Below, piece after piece: positions 1 through 10,000 of a stretch of DNA of 40,137 nucleotides (positions are counted from its first letter, which is position 1; the number at the start of each line of letters is the position of its first letter). The notes below the pieces were generated by a model. That model did no database searches, was not told the origin of the DNA, and was given only the letters and a program-made list of their open reading frames with translations. Source of the DNA: Bacteroidota bacterium. GTDB lineage: Bacteria > Bacteroidota > Bacteroidia > Cytophagales > Cyclobacteriaceae. The position numbers and the translations under genes are program-made. The stretch is from assembly GCA_023428695.1 (NCBI GenBank), contig JAEYWY010000014.1, positions 1-40,137 of the forward strand. Reading direction: 5' to 3'.

Positions 1-902
1 ACAGTGCCATCCACGTCAAAGTAATCGCCGGCGATGTAGAAGGTAGCCTGAGGCAGTGCAATAAGGCGATCACCTCCGGCTGTCACGAAGGGTGATTTGT
101 TGGTATTGTTACCTTTCTGAAATTTCAAGAGCCAGCGGTAGACATCGTACTGGGCTTTGCCGTTGAGTATCGGATTCCAACCTTCATGCAATTGCGCTGG
201 CACAAGGGAAAGCTGTGGGGTATACGCACCGGCGGGGCTACACTCCAAAATCGCATTCACAAGATTAACAGTAAAATGAGGCTTTACATTCGGATCGTTC
301 TCGCCATGAAACGCCCAAATCGGAATGTCTTTTAATTGACACGCCCAGGCAATATCTGTCACGCCTGACATTGGTGCGATCGCTGCTAACTTGTCCGGAT
401 AATTCGCCGCATAGTTCCAGGTCCCATTACCTCCAAGACTTATGCCCGACATATAAATCCGCGACTCATCGATATTATAGTTATCCTTGACATATTCAAT
501 AACCTCATCAACAAGCGTCTCCGGCCAGGTTTGGTTGTTCTTTTCAAACACATCAAAATCGCGCGGGAGTTGCGGACTCACGACCACCAACGGAAGTGAC
601 GTATCCCAAAATCCTTGATGGATGAGTTTGCTAGGCAGATCCTGATCAGCATTATCCGTAAGAAGGTTCAGATTCGTTCCTTCGTTGGCAATCCCCGATC
701 CGCCATGAAGGAAAATTAATACCGGTGAAGCCGCGCCGTCGGGATCGTAAGACGGTGGCGTATAGACCCACATGCCTGTACCCGAAGGCGTGTAGTCTTC
801 TTCTTGTTGCGCAAATACAGATGAGGCTAATAAAATAGGCAGCAGCAAGATTATTATCTGCCGAAACAAACTGTGTTCAGGAGTAACACACATCCTTGTC
901 AT
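1..902 (-). CDS. Secreted alpha/beta-hydrolase esterase with PKD-like tail, 3' end outside window
   Basis: About 300 residues are visible and the gene runs off the left edge, so the C-terminus is missing. The first 31 residues form a signal peptide ending in VFAQ. The hydrolase core (about 40-262) has an oxyanion-type LHGGSG at 65-70, the nucleophile elbow GISLGG with Ser155, Asp203 in GENDPN and His239 in LHEGW, which together make a plausible Ser-Asp-His triad. This resembles the PHB-depolymerase/feruloyl-esterase-like (dienelactone hydrolase) family found in Bacteroidota polysaccharide loci. From about 271 a new module starts whose AGGDRLIALP...DVDGTV pattern is that of PKD/K319L-type beta-sandwich repeats. 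ATG at 902 is used; ATG at 893 is also possible. It lies 101 bp after the trehalase on the same strand and may be the next gene of that unit. The substrate is unknown. Confidence 0.8.
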   Translation of the reverse strand, partial: MTRMCVTPEHSLFRQIIILLLPILLASSVFAQQEEDYTPSGTGMWVYTPPSYDPDGAASPVLIFLHGGSGIANEGTNLNLLTDNADQDLPSKLIHQGFWDTSLPLVVVSPQLPRDFDVFEKNNQTWPETLVDEVIEYVKDNYNIDESRIYMSGISLGGNGTWNYAANYPDKLAAIAPMSGVTDIAWACQLKDIPIWAFHGENDPNVKPHFTVNLVNAILECSPAGAYTPQLSLVPAQLHEGWNPILNGKAQYDVYRWLLKFQKGNNTNKSPFVTAGGDRLIALPQATFYIAGDYFDVDGT

Positions 903-1003
903 AATCCAGAATCTAATTGAGGGTAGATTAGTTTGAATTACTAAAACGAGTCCGACAAGTCTGTATCATGAACATGTCGGCAACGCTCGAAGGTAAGGAA
1001 AAA

Positions 1004-2581
1004 TTATGGTTTAACGATTTTCTGAGATTCGTTTATCAGCGCAAGGGCAACGCCGTTCGTCCAGCCGAATCCATCCTGATTTGGGTACTCGCCGCCGCCG
1101 GCTACCATGGTGGTATCAAACACATTATACTTCTCCATCATTTTTCCGGTGGCCTGATATACGCGCTCATTCTGGCGAATCCAACGTTTGCGGATTTCCT
1201 CGGCAAGCGACTGCCGTCCGTAATTCATCAGACCCTTATAGGTCATCCACTGTAGCGGTGCCCATCCGTTGGGGGCGTCCCATTGTTGATCGGAGTCCGT
1301 CAACGTAGTTACTACCCCTCCGGGTTTTAGAAATTCATTCCCAATAACATCCGCAGCCCTGCCCGCCATTTCCGGTGAGGCAATTGTAAAAAAGAGCGGA
1401 TAAATTCCGGCAAGACTTTTCACCGGCGATTTCCTGCCCTTAACAAAATCGTAATCCAGAAAGTACCCCGTCGCATCGTCCCAGCACCAGGTCAGGATTG
1501 CTTTTCTCCGCGCATCGGCGCGCCGCGAATACTCCAGGGCTTCCTCACGCATACCCTTGCCGTTGTATCCGCGCGCGATCATCATTTCAAGATGATAAAG
1601 CAACGAATTGAGATCAACGGGTATGATGTTCGTGGTCTGTATCGTTGAAAAAGTTTTTCCATCTTCAAACCACCGCGTGCTGAAATCCCATCCCGACTCG
1701 GCAGCGGAACGGATATCGGTGTACACGTCAATCGGATCGCGCCCCGATTCCTTCGCCAAATGAACATCTTCCTTATATGCTTCAGGTCTCGGCTCCGGCC
1801 TGTTATCAAAGTAACGATTCATGACTGAGCCATCAGGCATCATCACGACATGTTCAATCGCATCGCCGGCTTTCTTTAGTCGGGTTGCTCCGTCCATCCA
1901 AAACTCATACTCACGGCGAAGCTCGTGCAGGTATTTCGTCGGCGCTGTTGAATCGTGGTCTTCCAGCAACCGGACCATCAGCGAGAAGTAGGGCGGTTGC
2001 GATCGCGACATATAATAATTCCGGTTGCCATTTGGTATGAAACCGAGACTGTCAATCAAAAATGCGAAGTTGGTCACCATATCGCTGATGATGTCAAACC
2101 TGCCCTGAACCTGAAGTCCAAGCATAGTAAAGTAGCTGTCCCAGTAATATATTTCCGAGAATCTTCCGCCCGGAACAATGTAGTTATCGGGAAGTGGGAT
2201 GAGCGACGAGTTTGCGTGATGCGTATCGGCGTTGCGCGTAAGTATGGGCCACAATTTTGTGATGTGTTCCTGCATCGTCGCCAGCGTATCGGTCTCAAAG
2301 CCCGACGCAGGGCGGTCCGGAAGATCAAAGTTCGCCTTTACAAATTCCTCCAGGTCGAACCCGGATCTGTTCTTTGCATCATGATAGTCTTCGAGAATCT
2401 CGCCGATTGGTCGTTTCGGCACGCAGTCAACGAACGTTTTTGAATCCGGGAATACAGGTTTGAGCTGAACGTCACGGAACAGTTCGGTAGCGTAAAAATC
2501 TACCGGTACTTTCTGGAGGTCGTTCATACACGAAAACAGGAACAGAGGAACAAGTATTATGAGCGCCCTCCTATTCCGCAT
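1004..2581 (-). CDS. treA: Periplasmic/outer-membrane lipoprotein trehalase (GH37)
   Basis: Hydrolyses alpha,alpha-trehalose to two glucoses with inversion. The frame is open from a TTG at 2632, but the ATG at 2581 is preferred because it opens a clean lipoprotein signal (MRNRRALIILVPLFLFSC, lipid-bearing Cys18). This leaves 525 residues, a normal size for the family. Both trehalase signatures are present: PGGRFSEIYYWDSY (137-150) and QWDAPNGWAP (433-442). The expected general acid is Asp299 in ESGWDFS and the base is Glu483 in MMEKYNV, followed by the Gly-rich GGGGEY segment. The start overlaps the end of the upstream haloperoxidase-like gene by 11 bp, so the two are probably translationally coupled. 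A lipid anchor suggests external trehalose is cleaved at the envelope. Confidence 0.93.
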   Translation of the reverse strand: MRNRRALIILVPLFLFSCMNDLQKVPVDFYATELFRDVQLKPVFPDSKTFVDCVPKRPIGEILEDYHDAKNRSGFDLEEFVKANFDLPDRPASGFETDTLATMQEHITKLWPILTRNADTHHANSSLIPLPDNYIVPGGRFSEIYYWDSYFTMLGLQVQGRFDIISDMVTNFAFLIDSLGFIPNGNRNYYMSRSQPPYFSLMVRLLEDHDSTAPTKYLHELRREYEFWMDGATRLKKAGDAIEHVVMMPDGSVMNRYFDNRPEPRPEAYKEDVHLAKESGRDPIDVYTDIRSAAESGWDFSTRWFEDGKTFSTIQTTNIIPVDLNSLLYHLEMMIARGYNGKGMREEALEYSRRADARRKAILTWCWDDATGYFLDYDFVKGRKSPVKSLAGIYPLFFTIASPEMAGRAADVIGNEFLKPGGVVTTLTDSDQQWDAPNGWAPLQWMTYKGLMNYGRQSLAEEIRKRWIRQNERVYQATGKMMEKYNVFDTTMVAGGGEYPNQDGFGWTNGVALALINESQKIVKP

Positions 2582-3926
2582 GGGCGAGGCCTTCTTTGCG
2601 TGTTCTGACCCTGTCGTAGATGAAATTTCCAACTGCCCGTCCTTCGTCTACGCCGATCTCCACTGCAGGTCTGTAATGGATGCCGCCGTAAAGACGACTG
2701 ATCGCTGCTTCTTCAGCCGCATGATAAAATGAATTGAATCTGCGTGCTGTTAATCCGAATTCGAGTTCGGTAGAATCAGTAAATGCAAAGTTATCTCCAA
2801 ACAGCCGGGTGAGGGTAACTGCAGAAGCATTTGATATCACGCTATGTCCGCTCGTGTGTTCCGGGAACGGAGGTGTCTGCAACAGCGGAACCCAGTTTTC
2901 GTCAATGTATTGATTGATATACGTTTCAGGGCGAATAAGGCGGCTGCGGTATTTTTCATCCCAGCAGGAAATGAATCCTTCCTGCAACGCAAGCGATACA
3001 CGAAGGTATGCTTCCGCGGACTTCATAAAGTCAGCTTTGGATTGTTTGCAAACCACGCTCGTAATATTCATCCAGTGTCCACCCGGAGAAATCTTTTTGG
3101 TTGCGAACATCACGTGACCTTTCACATTCATTACAAACGGATTGCAGTCCCAGAACAAGGCAATTTCGCGTTGTTCATCAGTGAGATTTTTTCCAACCTC
3201 GTAAACCTCATAAGCTTCCTTATAAAACTTACTGTTCTTGTCCGTTGAAAATGCCGTGGGTGGTGGAGGTGTAAACTGCTGAGCCGAATCAAGCGCGACA
3301 GTGCGAATCTTGTTCCAGTGTGGTTCGATCGCGTCCATGTACGCAGGCGGTGTGGGTTTCCAGGTTCCGGGATCTTCGACGTCGATCGTGTACTTCGGAA
3401 ATGAGCGTGATTGTTTGTAGTTGTCATGCGACGACCATTCCATGATGTGATCAGCAACGGTATTGCCATATGCAATAGACCTTTCAATCACCGACGACGG
3501 CATCCCGCATTCTTTGTATTCCTGGATAAGACCCGACATAAAGGCATCCATCTTTTCTTCTGAAAAGACCAATGCCCGGCCTACTTTCAGCGCAGCCTGT
3601 ACAGAAGCGAGTTCGAAACAATATTCGGTGCCGGGATCCGGCTGCGGTACGGGCTCAAGCCCTTTGAGTTGCCCCGCCATTGACTGGTATTGCGGGTACT
3701 GCGGCAGTGCCGCTTCATATGCAGCAACGGACATATAGGAATAAATACGGGCTGCAACGGGAGGCGAAAAGATATCGTGTACAATTACATCAGTGACCTG
3801 TTTAACAGACCGATGGAGGAAAACCGGGTTCTGTGATTTTTGCCTCCACATTGAGCTGTCTTCATTCCCACAACCCTGGAGAAACATCACGAGGACAGCG
3901 ATCAGGTAGCAACACGACTTCGACAT
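2571..3926 (-). CDS. PAP2/vanadium-haloperoxidase-fold lipoprotein
   Basis: A 451-residue protein of the vanadium-dependent haloperoxidase/PAP2 acid phosphatase superfamily. The upstream in-frame start would be TTG (3935); ATG at 3926 gives a lipoprotein signal with Cys19. The three oxyanion-site motifs are recognisable: KX6RP (Lys325, Arg332), PxxTSGH (Ser359-His361) and SRX5H (Ser410, Arg411, His417). The Asp usually four residues after the last His is Ala421 here, a departure from both phosphatases and haloperoxidases. The fold binds phosphate or vanadate, so either a phosphatase or a peroxidase is possible; sequence alone does not decide. It lies between a GH65 enzyme and trehalase in the same orientation, suggesting a job in processing the same substrate, perhaps removal of phosphate from a decorated sugar (inference). 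Confidence 0.85.
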   Translation of the reverse strand: MSKSCCYLIAVLVMFLQGCGNEDSSMWRQKSQNPVFLHRSVKQVTDVIVHDIFSPPVAARIYSYMSVAAYEAALPQYPQYQSMAGQLKGLEPVPQPDPGTEYCFELASVQAALKVGRALVFSEEKMDAFMSGLIQEYKECGMPSSVIERSIAYGNTVADHIMEWSSHDNYKQSRSFPKYTIDVEDPGTWKPTPPAYMDAIEPHWNKIRTVALDSAQQFTPPPPTAFSTDKNSKFYKEAYEVYEVGKNLTDEQREIALFWDCNPFVMNVKGHVMFATKKISPGGHWMNITSVVCKQSKADFMKSAEAYLRVSLALQEGFISCWDEKYRSRLIRPETYINQYIDENWVPLLQTPPFPEHTSGHSVISNASAVTLTRLFGDNFAFTDSTELEFGLTARRFNSFYHAAEEAAISRLYGGIHYRPAVEIGVDEGRAVGNFIYDRVRTRKEGLAHAE

Positions 3927-4014
3927 ATCAGGCAAGCGGTTTGGTTAGGATTAATACATCAGGAAAATTAAAAGGCTATATACTAAATAACAAATGATTT
4001 CAGTCATATATGCC

Positions 4015-6090
4015 TCACTTTGCGTCGAAGGTCTGCTCGTTTACACCAACGCCCGTTATTTTCAGCAGTTTCCATTCGCGTGGAAGAACAGCTTTTTGCC
4101 GGGTAATGCCTTTTTCAGAAATCGACAGTCCGCCAAAGCCGAAAATTACGCTTTGCAGCATCCCGCCGGCACCGGTCGCGAAATAGGGATTTGTTCCTCC
4201 TGCCGTCTCAGCAAGCACGCCAAAGGGCGGCACCTTATTCGGCTGATAACTCTTCTTAAACAACTCATACGCACGCCCGGCATCACCCAGCCTGGCATGG
4301 AGAGTCGCAAGCACCGATACTCCCATCGCCGGACCCTCGGGTGACATGCGCTGTTCGTAATAGCGTAAATCCTTTTCGATCTGCGTCCGGTCTGTGATCA
4401 GCCCAAGGGGAAACGCCAACAGATTAACATCGGCTTGCTTGATGTCCACTCCATCGTAAGTCGCGTTCTCGCGCGTGGTTCCATCGGAGAACTTAAGGAT
4501 CGGGATGTTATCGGCTACGTGATTCCAGTCTGTGTCAGGTTGAAGGCCAAGCTCTTTCGCAGCAAGCGTGGCATAACGAAGTACCGTTATCGCCATTCCG
4601 TTTGTAAACGCGTTGTTGTCGATGTTCTCCTGCCATTCGTTGGCGCCGATTACGTTGTTTATTTCATATCGTCCCGGGCCTTTGCGTTCGACGCGGCTTG
4701 CCCAGAAATCGGCAACTTCCTTCAACACGGGATACCCACGCTCCCGTAGCCATATCCTGTCGCGTGTGACTTCATAGTACTTCCAGAAAGCCCACCCGAC
4801 GCAGCCGGTGATGTGGTGCTGAAACGGTCCGGTGAGCGCCCATACCGGTGTGTCTTCTGATCCTTCGTCAGATGATTCCCAGGGAAACATCGCTCCTTTA
4901 TAGCCATGCGAAAACGCATTCTGCCTGGCGGCGTCAAGGCGCTGATACCTGTACTCAAGCAATGATTTTGCGATTTCTGGCTGGAGCACAAGCAACGGCG
5001 GATACATCCACAATTCGGTATCCCAGAATACGTGACCGTTATAACCCAGCCCGGAGAGCCCCATGGGCGACAGACTGTATGCCGTGCCTTCACGTGCAAA
5101 AGAGTAAAGGTGGTACAGTGCAAATCGTATGTCGCGCTGGCTCTGCGGATCGCCATCAATTATGATATCGCTCTTCCATAATTTCTCCCATTCGGCGCGG
5201 TGGCGTTCCAGTAAACGCTCCGTTCCTTCAAGCTTAGCAAAGATGGTAAGGCGTTCGGCCTCGTTAAGGGGATCTTTATAATGTTCCGTTGACGTCGCGG
5301 AGGCGACTACGGAGAAACGATACGTCTCCCCTGCTTTCAGGTCTTTACTGAACTTCATCAAGTGCATGTTGTAGTCCCAATCCTCGTGAATGAGGTCGGG
5401 TTCCTGCCCATGCGGTTCAGAGAAGATGATGCTGTTACTAGCGGCAAGCGTATGCTTTCCGGAAGGACTCTTTCCGTATGATGTAAGCAGCGGAATCGTG
5501 ACATGTGGCCGGTCTATTTCGCTGTAGAGATTGCGTATATCCGTAAGGTGGTCAGGCGCCTCTATTACGCTCATCGGTGTAATGCGCACACCAGTCTTTG
5601 CCCGGATCTCAACAATGGCCATCGCCGTGTATGGCAGATGACGCAATGCCATAATGGTGTGCGATACTGACAGCTTCTCACCGACGCTGAATTTTGTTGT
5701 GAGCGAGGCAGTCTTCATGTCCAGGACCTGCTTGTAGTCTGAAATGTCTTTTCTTCCGATTCGTCGCCCATCGACATCAAGGTTCATATTGATGTGATTG
5801 AACGTTTTAAGAACGTTCGACACACGTCCTCGCTGATAGTAGTCATAGACACCATTGAGCACGACGTCTTTTACCCGCATCGGTTCAGCTGAGGAAACGA
5901 GACCGATCATCCCGTTCGCGACTGTAGTGCCGTAGTAGTTGGAGGGGTCGATGTTTGCCGCCGGGATCGTCCATTGCTCTTGTTCCTGTGAATACGAAAT
6001 TCCAACGGCAGTTGAAAACAACACTAGCAATACAATTTCAAGCCGTGTTCGACAGAGGATACGGGTTCGGAAGTTTGTATTGATTTCCAT
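4015..6090 (-). CDS. Secreted GH65 family glycoside hydrolase, likely alpha-glucobiose (kojibiose-type) hydrolase
   Basis: A 691-residue GH65 protein with an N-terminal hydrophobic export segment (about 18-34). An N-terminal beta-sandwich is followed by an (alpha/alpha)6 barrel with the family sequences GHVFWDTELWMYPP (352-365), GANEWQENIDNNAFTN with general acid Glu485, and KQADV (551-555). GH65 includes phosphorylases and hydrolases. Where phosphorylases bind phosphate, this protein has AETAGGTNPYFATGAGG with Glu628, the arrangement expected when a Glu base activates water. A secreted location also argues against a phosphorylase. Kojibiose and trehalose hydrolases are the closest known activities; characterised Bacteroidota members act on kojibiose (from memory, not searched). 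It is 51 bp from the upstream gene and probably co-transcribed with it. Confidence 0.85.
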   Translation of the reverse strand: MEINTNFRTRILCRTRLEIVLLVLFSTAVGISYSQEQEQWTIPAANIDPSNYYGTTVANGMIGLVSSAEPMRVKDVVLNGVYDYYQRGRVSNVLKTFNHINMNLDVDGRRIGRKDISDYKQVLDMKTASLTTKFSVGEKLSVSHTIMALRHLPYTAMAIVEIRAKTGVRITPMSVIEAPDHLTDIRNLYSEIDRPHVTIPLLTSYGKSPSGKHTLAASNSIIFSEPHGQEPDLIHEDWDYNMHLMKFSKDLKAGETYRFSVVASATSTEHYKDPLNEAERLTIFAKLEGTERLLERHRAEWEKLWKSDIIIDGDPQSQRDIRFALYHLYSFAREGTAYSLSPMGLSGLGYNGHVFWDTELWMYPPLLVLQPEIAKSLLEYRYQRLDAARQNAFSHGYKGAMFPWESSDEGSEDTPVWALTGPFQHHITGCVGWAFWKYYEVTRDRIWLRERGYPVLKEVADFWASRVERKGPGRYEINNVIGANEWQENIDNNAFTNGMAITVLRYATLAAKELGLQPDTDWNHVADNIPILKFSDGTTRENATYDGVDIKQADVNLLAFPLGLITDRTQIEKDLRYYEQRMSPEGPAMGVSVLATLHARLGDAGRAYELFKKSYQPNKVPPFGVLAETAGGTNPYFATGAGGMLQSVIFGFGGLSISEKGITRQKAVLPREWKLLKITGVGVNEQTFDAK

Positions 6091-6141
6091 AAGACTGAAA
6101 TAGTTGACGATTATTATTCTAACCGGAAAACCGGAGTTTAT

Positions 6142-7029
6142 TCAATCAATCGGAATGAAAATCTCAGCCTTCCATTTCGTTTCATTCCACCCGAGATTCG
6201 GATTATCATGGAATACCTCGACAGGCATTCCGCTCAGCCTGAAGCCATTTACTTTCGCATGGTCAATCAGTTCATACCATGCGCGGTCAGAAGTGATGTA
6301 ATTTCCGAAATACTCCGCCTTTAGCGCCCTGGTTTCCGGAAAACGAATGTACTCAAAGAGATCAGTTTTCGGGAGGGAATCCGTTTCCTTAATCGGAAAA
6401 CAAAAATCAAACGCAAGTCTGCCGAGGCTGTGGTTCCATTCCGTTATTCGAACGGATGGCGGTCCGTCCGGGACCAGCTTATTCTCACTGACAAATACAC
6501 TGAGGGGCAGAAAATCCTTCATCATACCGTTGGCCTTGTCAATCTGATCTGCAGTAATGCTTCGACAAACGCAGAAGGATGCGTTCAAAGTACTTTCGCC
6601 AATGATTTGCACTTTGGTAAGATCAAGATGCGTGGTGATCACCTGGTGAAATTCATTCATAAGTCTGATCCCCTCCTTTTCAATCGGAGGCAAACCAAAC
6701 GGCACGAGTAACTTGTTAAGAATATCGTGATCCGGCTCTGACATTCGAACAGTAATTCGCGTCGTTGAATCGTCGTCGCGCAAAAAGCTCCAGTTATATG
6801 TGTAGGCTCTGCCGTTCACTTCAATACGCTGCGATGCGTTATTAAATGAATCGACTTCTACGATCCTTGAATCATTCAGAGACCTGGACCAAATCCTCAA
6901 CGTTTCAATCACGTCGCCGGGGTGCGTCTTCACGCGCATAGAAACCGTAAAAGAATATGGCATCCACAGAAAATAACAGAGCAATAAAATAACGACCACC
7001 GTCAGAGCGGCAATGAGATACTTTTTCAT
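6142..7029 (-). CDS. Membrane-anchored protein with SRPBCC-like and GyrI-like effector-binding regions
   Basis: About 295 residues. One N-terminal transmembrane segment (3-22) is followed by a region resembling the SRPBCC/polyketide-cyclase fold (about 24-145). The C-terminal part (about 150-295) ends in the GyrI-like/AraC effector-binding pattern: WYELIDHAKVNGF, then PVEVFHDNP and a final IFIPI strand. Such domains bind small hydrophobic or cationic ligands. The first Met codon after the overlap is ATG at 7029; a GTG at 7035 overlapping the previous stop as GTGA is an alternative and would couple translation to the FG-GAP protein upstream. No DNA-binding part is present, so it is not itself a regulator. 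The role in this sugar locus is unknown. Confidence 0.7.
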   Translation of the reverse strand: MKKYLIAALTVVVILLLCYFLWMPYSFTVSMRVKTHPGDVIETLRIWSRSLNDSRIVEVDSFNNASQRIEVNGRAYTYNWSFLRDDDSTTRITVRMSEPDHDILNKLLVPFGLPPIEKEGIRLMNEFHQVITTHLDLTKVQIIGESTLNASFCVCRSITADQIDKANGMMKDFLPLSVFVSENKLVPDGPPSVRITEWNHSLGRLAFDFCFPIKETDSLPKTDLFEYIRFPETRALKAEYFGNYITSDRAWYELIDHAKVNGFRLSGMPVEVFHDNPNLGWNETKWKAEIFIPID

Positions 7030-7031
7030 GT

Positions 7032-10000
7032 TCACTGCTTCGTGAGTCGATATGTTTGCGCTGCACCGTTGTTGATCGTCACGACAAGATGAGGAATTCC
7101 ATTTATCCTGATGATGTTCAGACCTCGCGCTGACTGGTTTATCAAATTGAGACCGGCGTGTCTTCCTTCAATCAACTGTCCATCGCTCCGCAGTAGCGCG
7201 CCACCAAAAGATCCGTACCTGCCGTAGAAAGGCTGCACACCAAAATAATTTCCGGCAAGAAGAACATCTTCCTCACCATCATTGTCAAAATCGTACTTCA
7301 GCTGAGTCATTACCGGAGCGGTTTGAACCCAAGGCGGAAATGCAACAAACACAAATTTTCCATTGCGATTTTCGAGATAGCCGGAGGCAAGTTCATGCAC
7401 ATGAAATTTCATTGTCTTGTCGAGCTCCTGTTGCGAAAAAACCTCGTTGATTGTCTTGCCTGCGAACAGGTGATACGACGGAAATTTTTTCCTCAGACCC
7501 GGAAGTTGTGAACCAAGCACATCCAGGCCATCAATCGGATAGTATTTGCCTTTTTTCGCTATTGCAATGATTGTTTCAGATTTACCGTTATTGTCAACAT
7601 CGCCGTAATACATTGTCATTGGCGACTCAGGAGACGCGGCGAACTTTGTGTTCAGCCCCCAGTTGCCTAATATGTAGTCGTTCTTACCGTCCCGATTAAC
7701 ATCGAAAACAGAGACCGACTGCCAAAGCCCGTTTAGCGGACTGTCCAGCATATCCACCGGCTCGAATACGCCACGCTCATTCCGAAGAAATACAGGTTCC
7801 ATCCATTCTCCGACAACCACAAGATCCGAGTCGCCGTCGCCGTCGAAATCATCCCATACAGCATCGGTGACCATTCCAAGTTTGTCGAATACCGACTGCT
7901 GAACGGGTGTAAACTTCCCTCCGTCATTTCGCAAAAGGTATGACCGCGGAATCTTGCCAAAGTCATTTGAGACGGACTCATTACCCACAAACAGATCGGG
8001 ATCACCATCGCTGTCAAAGTCAAAAAGCCTGACGCACGACGCGTTTTCATAATAATCGGCAACGCTTTCGACCAAAAACGTATCGGCGGAGGAGATGTAA
8101 ACTTTGTCCATTAATGGTTCGGCTTTCGCATAGAAATCAGCACCACCCGTCCCAACAAAAATATCAGCTTTTCCATCGTTGTTGAAATCAGCAATTACTG
8201 CGTCAACAACTTCATCGATCGAGTCGCGAAGGAGAACTGCAGATTTTTCCCGCATAAGTTTCTTTTGCGATTGAATAAACAACTGAGCAGGTATGCGTTT
8301 TGACCCGCCAAAATAGATGTCATCCAATCCATCGCCGTTCAGGTCACCAACGGCGGTTGCCGGTCCGCGGTCAGATTGCTGATAAGGGAGCAACTTCAGT
8401 CTGTCGAAGTCTGTGTACAGGTCTTCACGATGAATAAAATCAAGCAATGAATCTCCGGTTGGTTGAAACAACAAGTTTCTTTTCCGGATGGTGGAAGGTC
8501 TTGTTATTCCGCCATCGTCAGTGTATGTAACAACCAGTTCCTGATTGATTTCGGGACCGTAAAGGACCTGGTGTTTTTTGTCGGGCCACACAATTACAAG
8601 AGAATCTGCCTTACCGGATTTACCCAAGCCGAAATGGACTACTGGTTCGGATGATGCCTGGTAACCTCGGGCAGTGTACATTTCCTTCATTTGCAGAGTG
8701 CCCTGGTCATAATAACAATAGACCCGCGCTCCTATCCCGAATTCGTTTGCCCCCTTATATTTCAATCGTATCTTGAGGTAATTTGATGATGCGTTGGTTT
8801 CGTTGATCAAGATCATTGGAGGCGCATCTACATTGTTGATGATGATATCAAGATCACCGTCGTTATCAAGATCGGCAACCGCGCTCGCCGTGGAACATGT
8901 ATTCAAGTCGGGGAGCCAATCGTGCGACATATTTTGAAATGAAAGATCGCCGTTTCCCTTGAAAACATAGTTCTGCACACTTCCCGATGGCATGAGGGCC
9001 AAAGCCTGCTCGTCAACGAGTTTCGTAGCAGTAATGGTATTAACAACCTGTTCGTTCGATACATACTTGATGTAGTCAAGATCGTTGGGTCGGCGCGGGA
9101 TACCATTTGAAACGAAAAGATCCTGATGCCCATCGTGATCAAAATCCGCGAAGAGTGCACCCCAACTCCAATCGGTAGCGGCCACGCCACTTAGCAAGGC
9201 GGTCTCCATAAATGTTCCGTCACCCTGGTTAATATGCAACATGTTGCGCTGGTATTGATAACTGTAGCCGTACTCATCCGTACGCATTTTTTGAATATTG
9301 ATGTTCTCCTCGCCTTCAGACCGTTTCAGAACCGTCTCGTCATCCGCCAGCATATCAAGTGTAAGCAGGTCCGGCAACCCATCATGATTGATGTCCACAA
9401 CGTCATTTCCCATCGAGAATCTGCTCGTGACTGTAAACGCCTTCCTGCCGCATTCCGTGAATGTTCCGTCCCTGTTGTTCAGATAGAAGTAGTCATCCTC
9501 ATGAAAATCATTTCCCACATAAAGATCGGGATATCCGTCATTGTTGAAATCAGAGACCGCCACGCCGAGTCCATATCCGATGATGCCACCGAAGATACCC
9601 GCTTCTTCGCTGACGTCCGTGAATTTACCGTTGTCGTTGCGCAGAAGTTTGTCGCCCGACTCGTACGACCGAATTGTTCTGGCTGAGGAATGGCCAAACG
9701 ATTTTGGTGTATGAAGTGCATGGTTGACCAAATACATGTCAAGGTCGCCATCCAGATCATAGTCAAGAAAAGCAACGGACGAACTATATGATTCGAAGTC
9801 TAGTCCGTACTCGGCAGACATTTCAGTGAATGTAAGGTCCCCGTTATTGATATACAGTTCATTGTGCCCTGTGAGGTGTTTGACCCCGACCACCGCGCAA
9901 ACGTAGATATCAAGAAGGCCATCCCCATTAATATCTGCCATCACGCTGCCGGTATTCCACGTGCTTTTGCCTCCAACTCCCGCTGACTCCGTGATGTCCT

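Noticed and set aside
3932..3943. GCAAGCGGTTTG as a further LacI operator before the PAP2-fold gene
   Set aside because: The half sites are spaced and centred differently from GCAATCGATTGC and the symmetry is broken; it fits chance.
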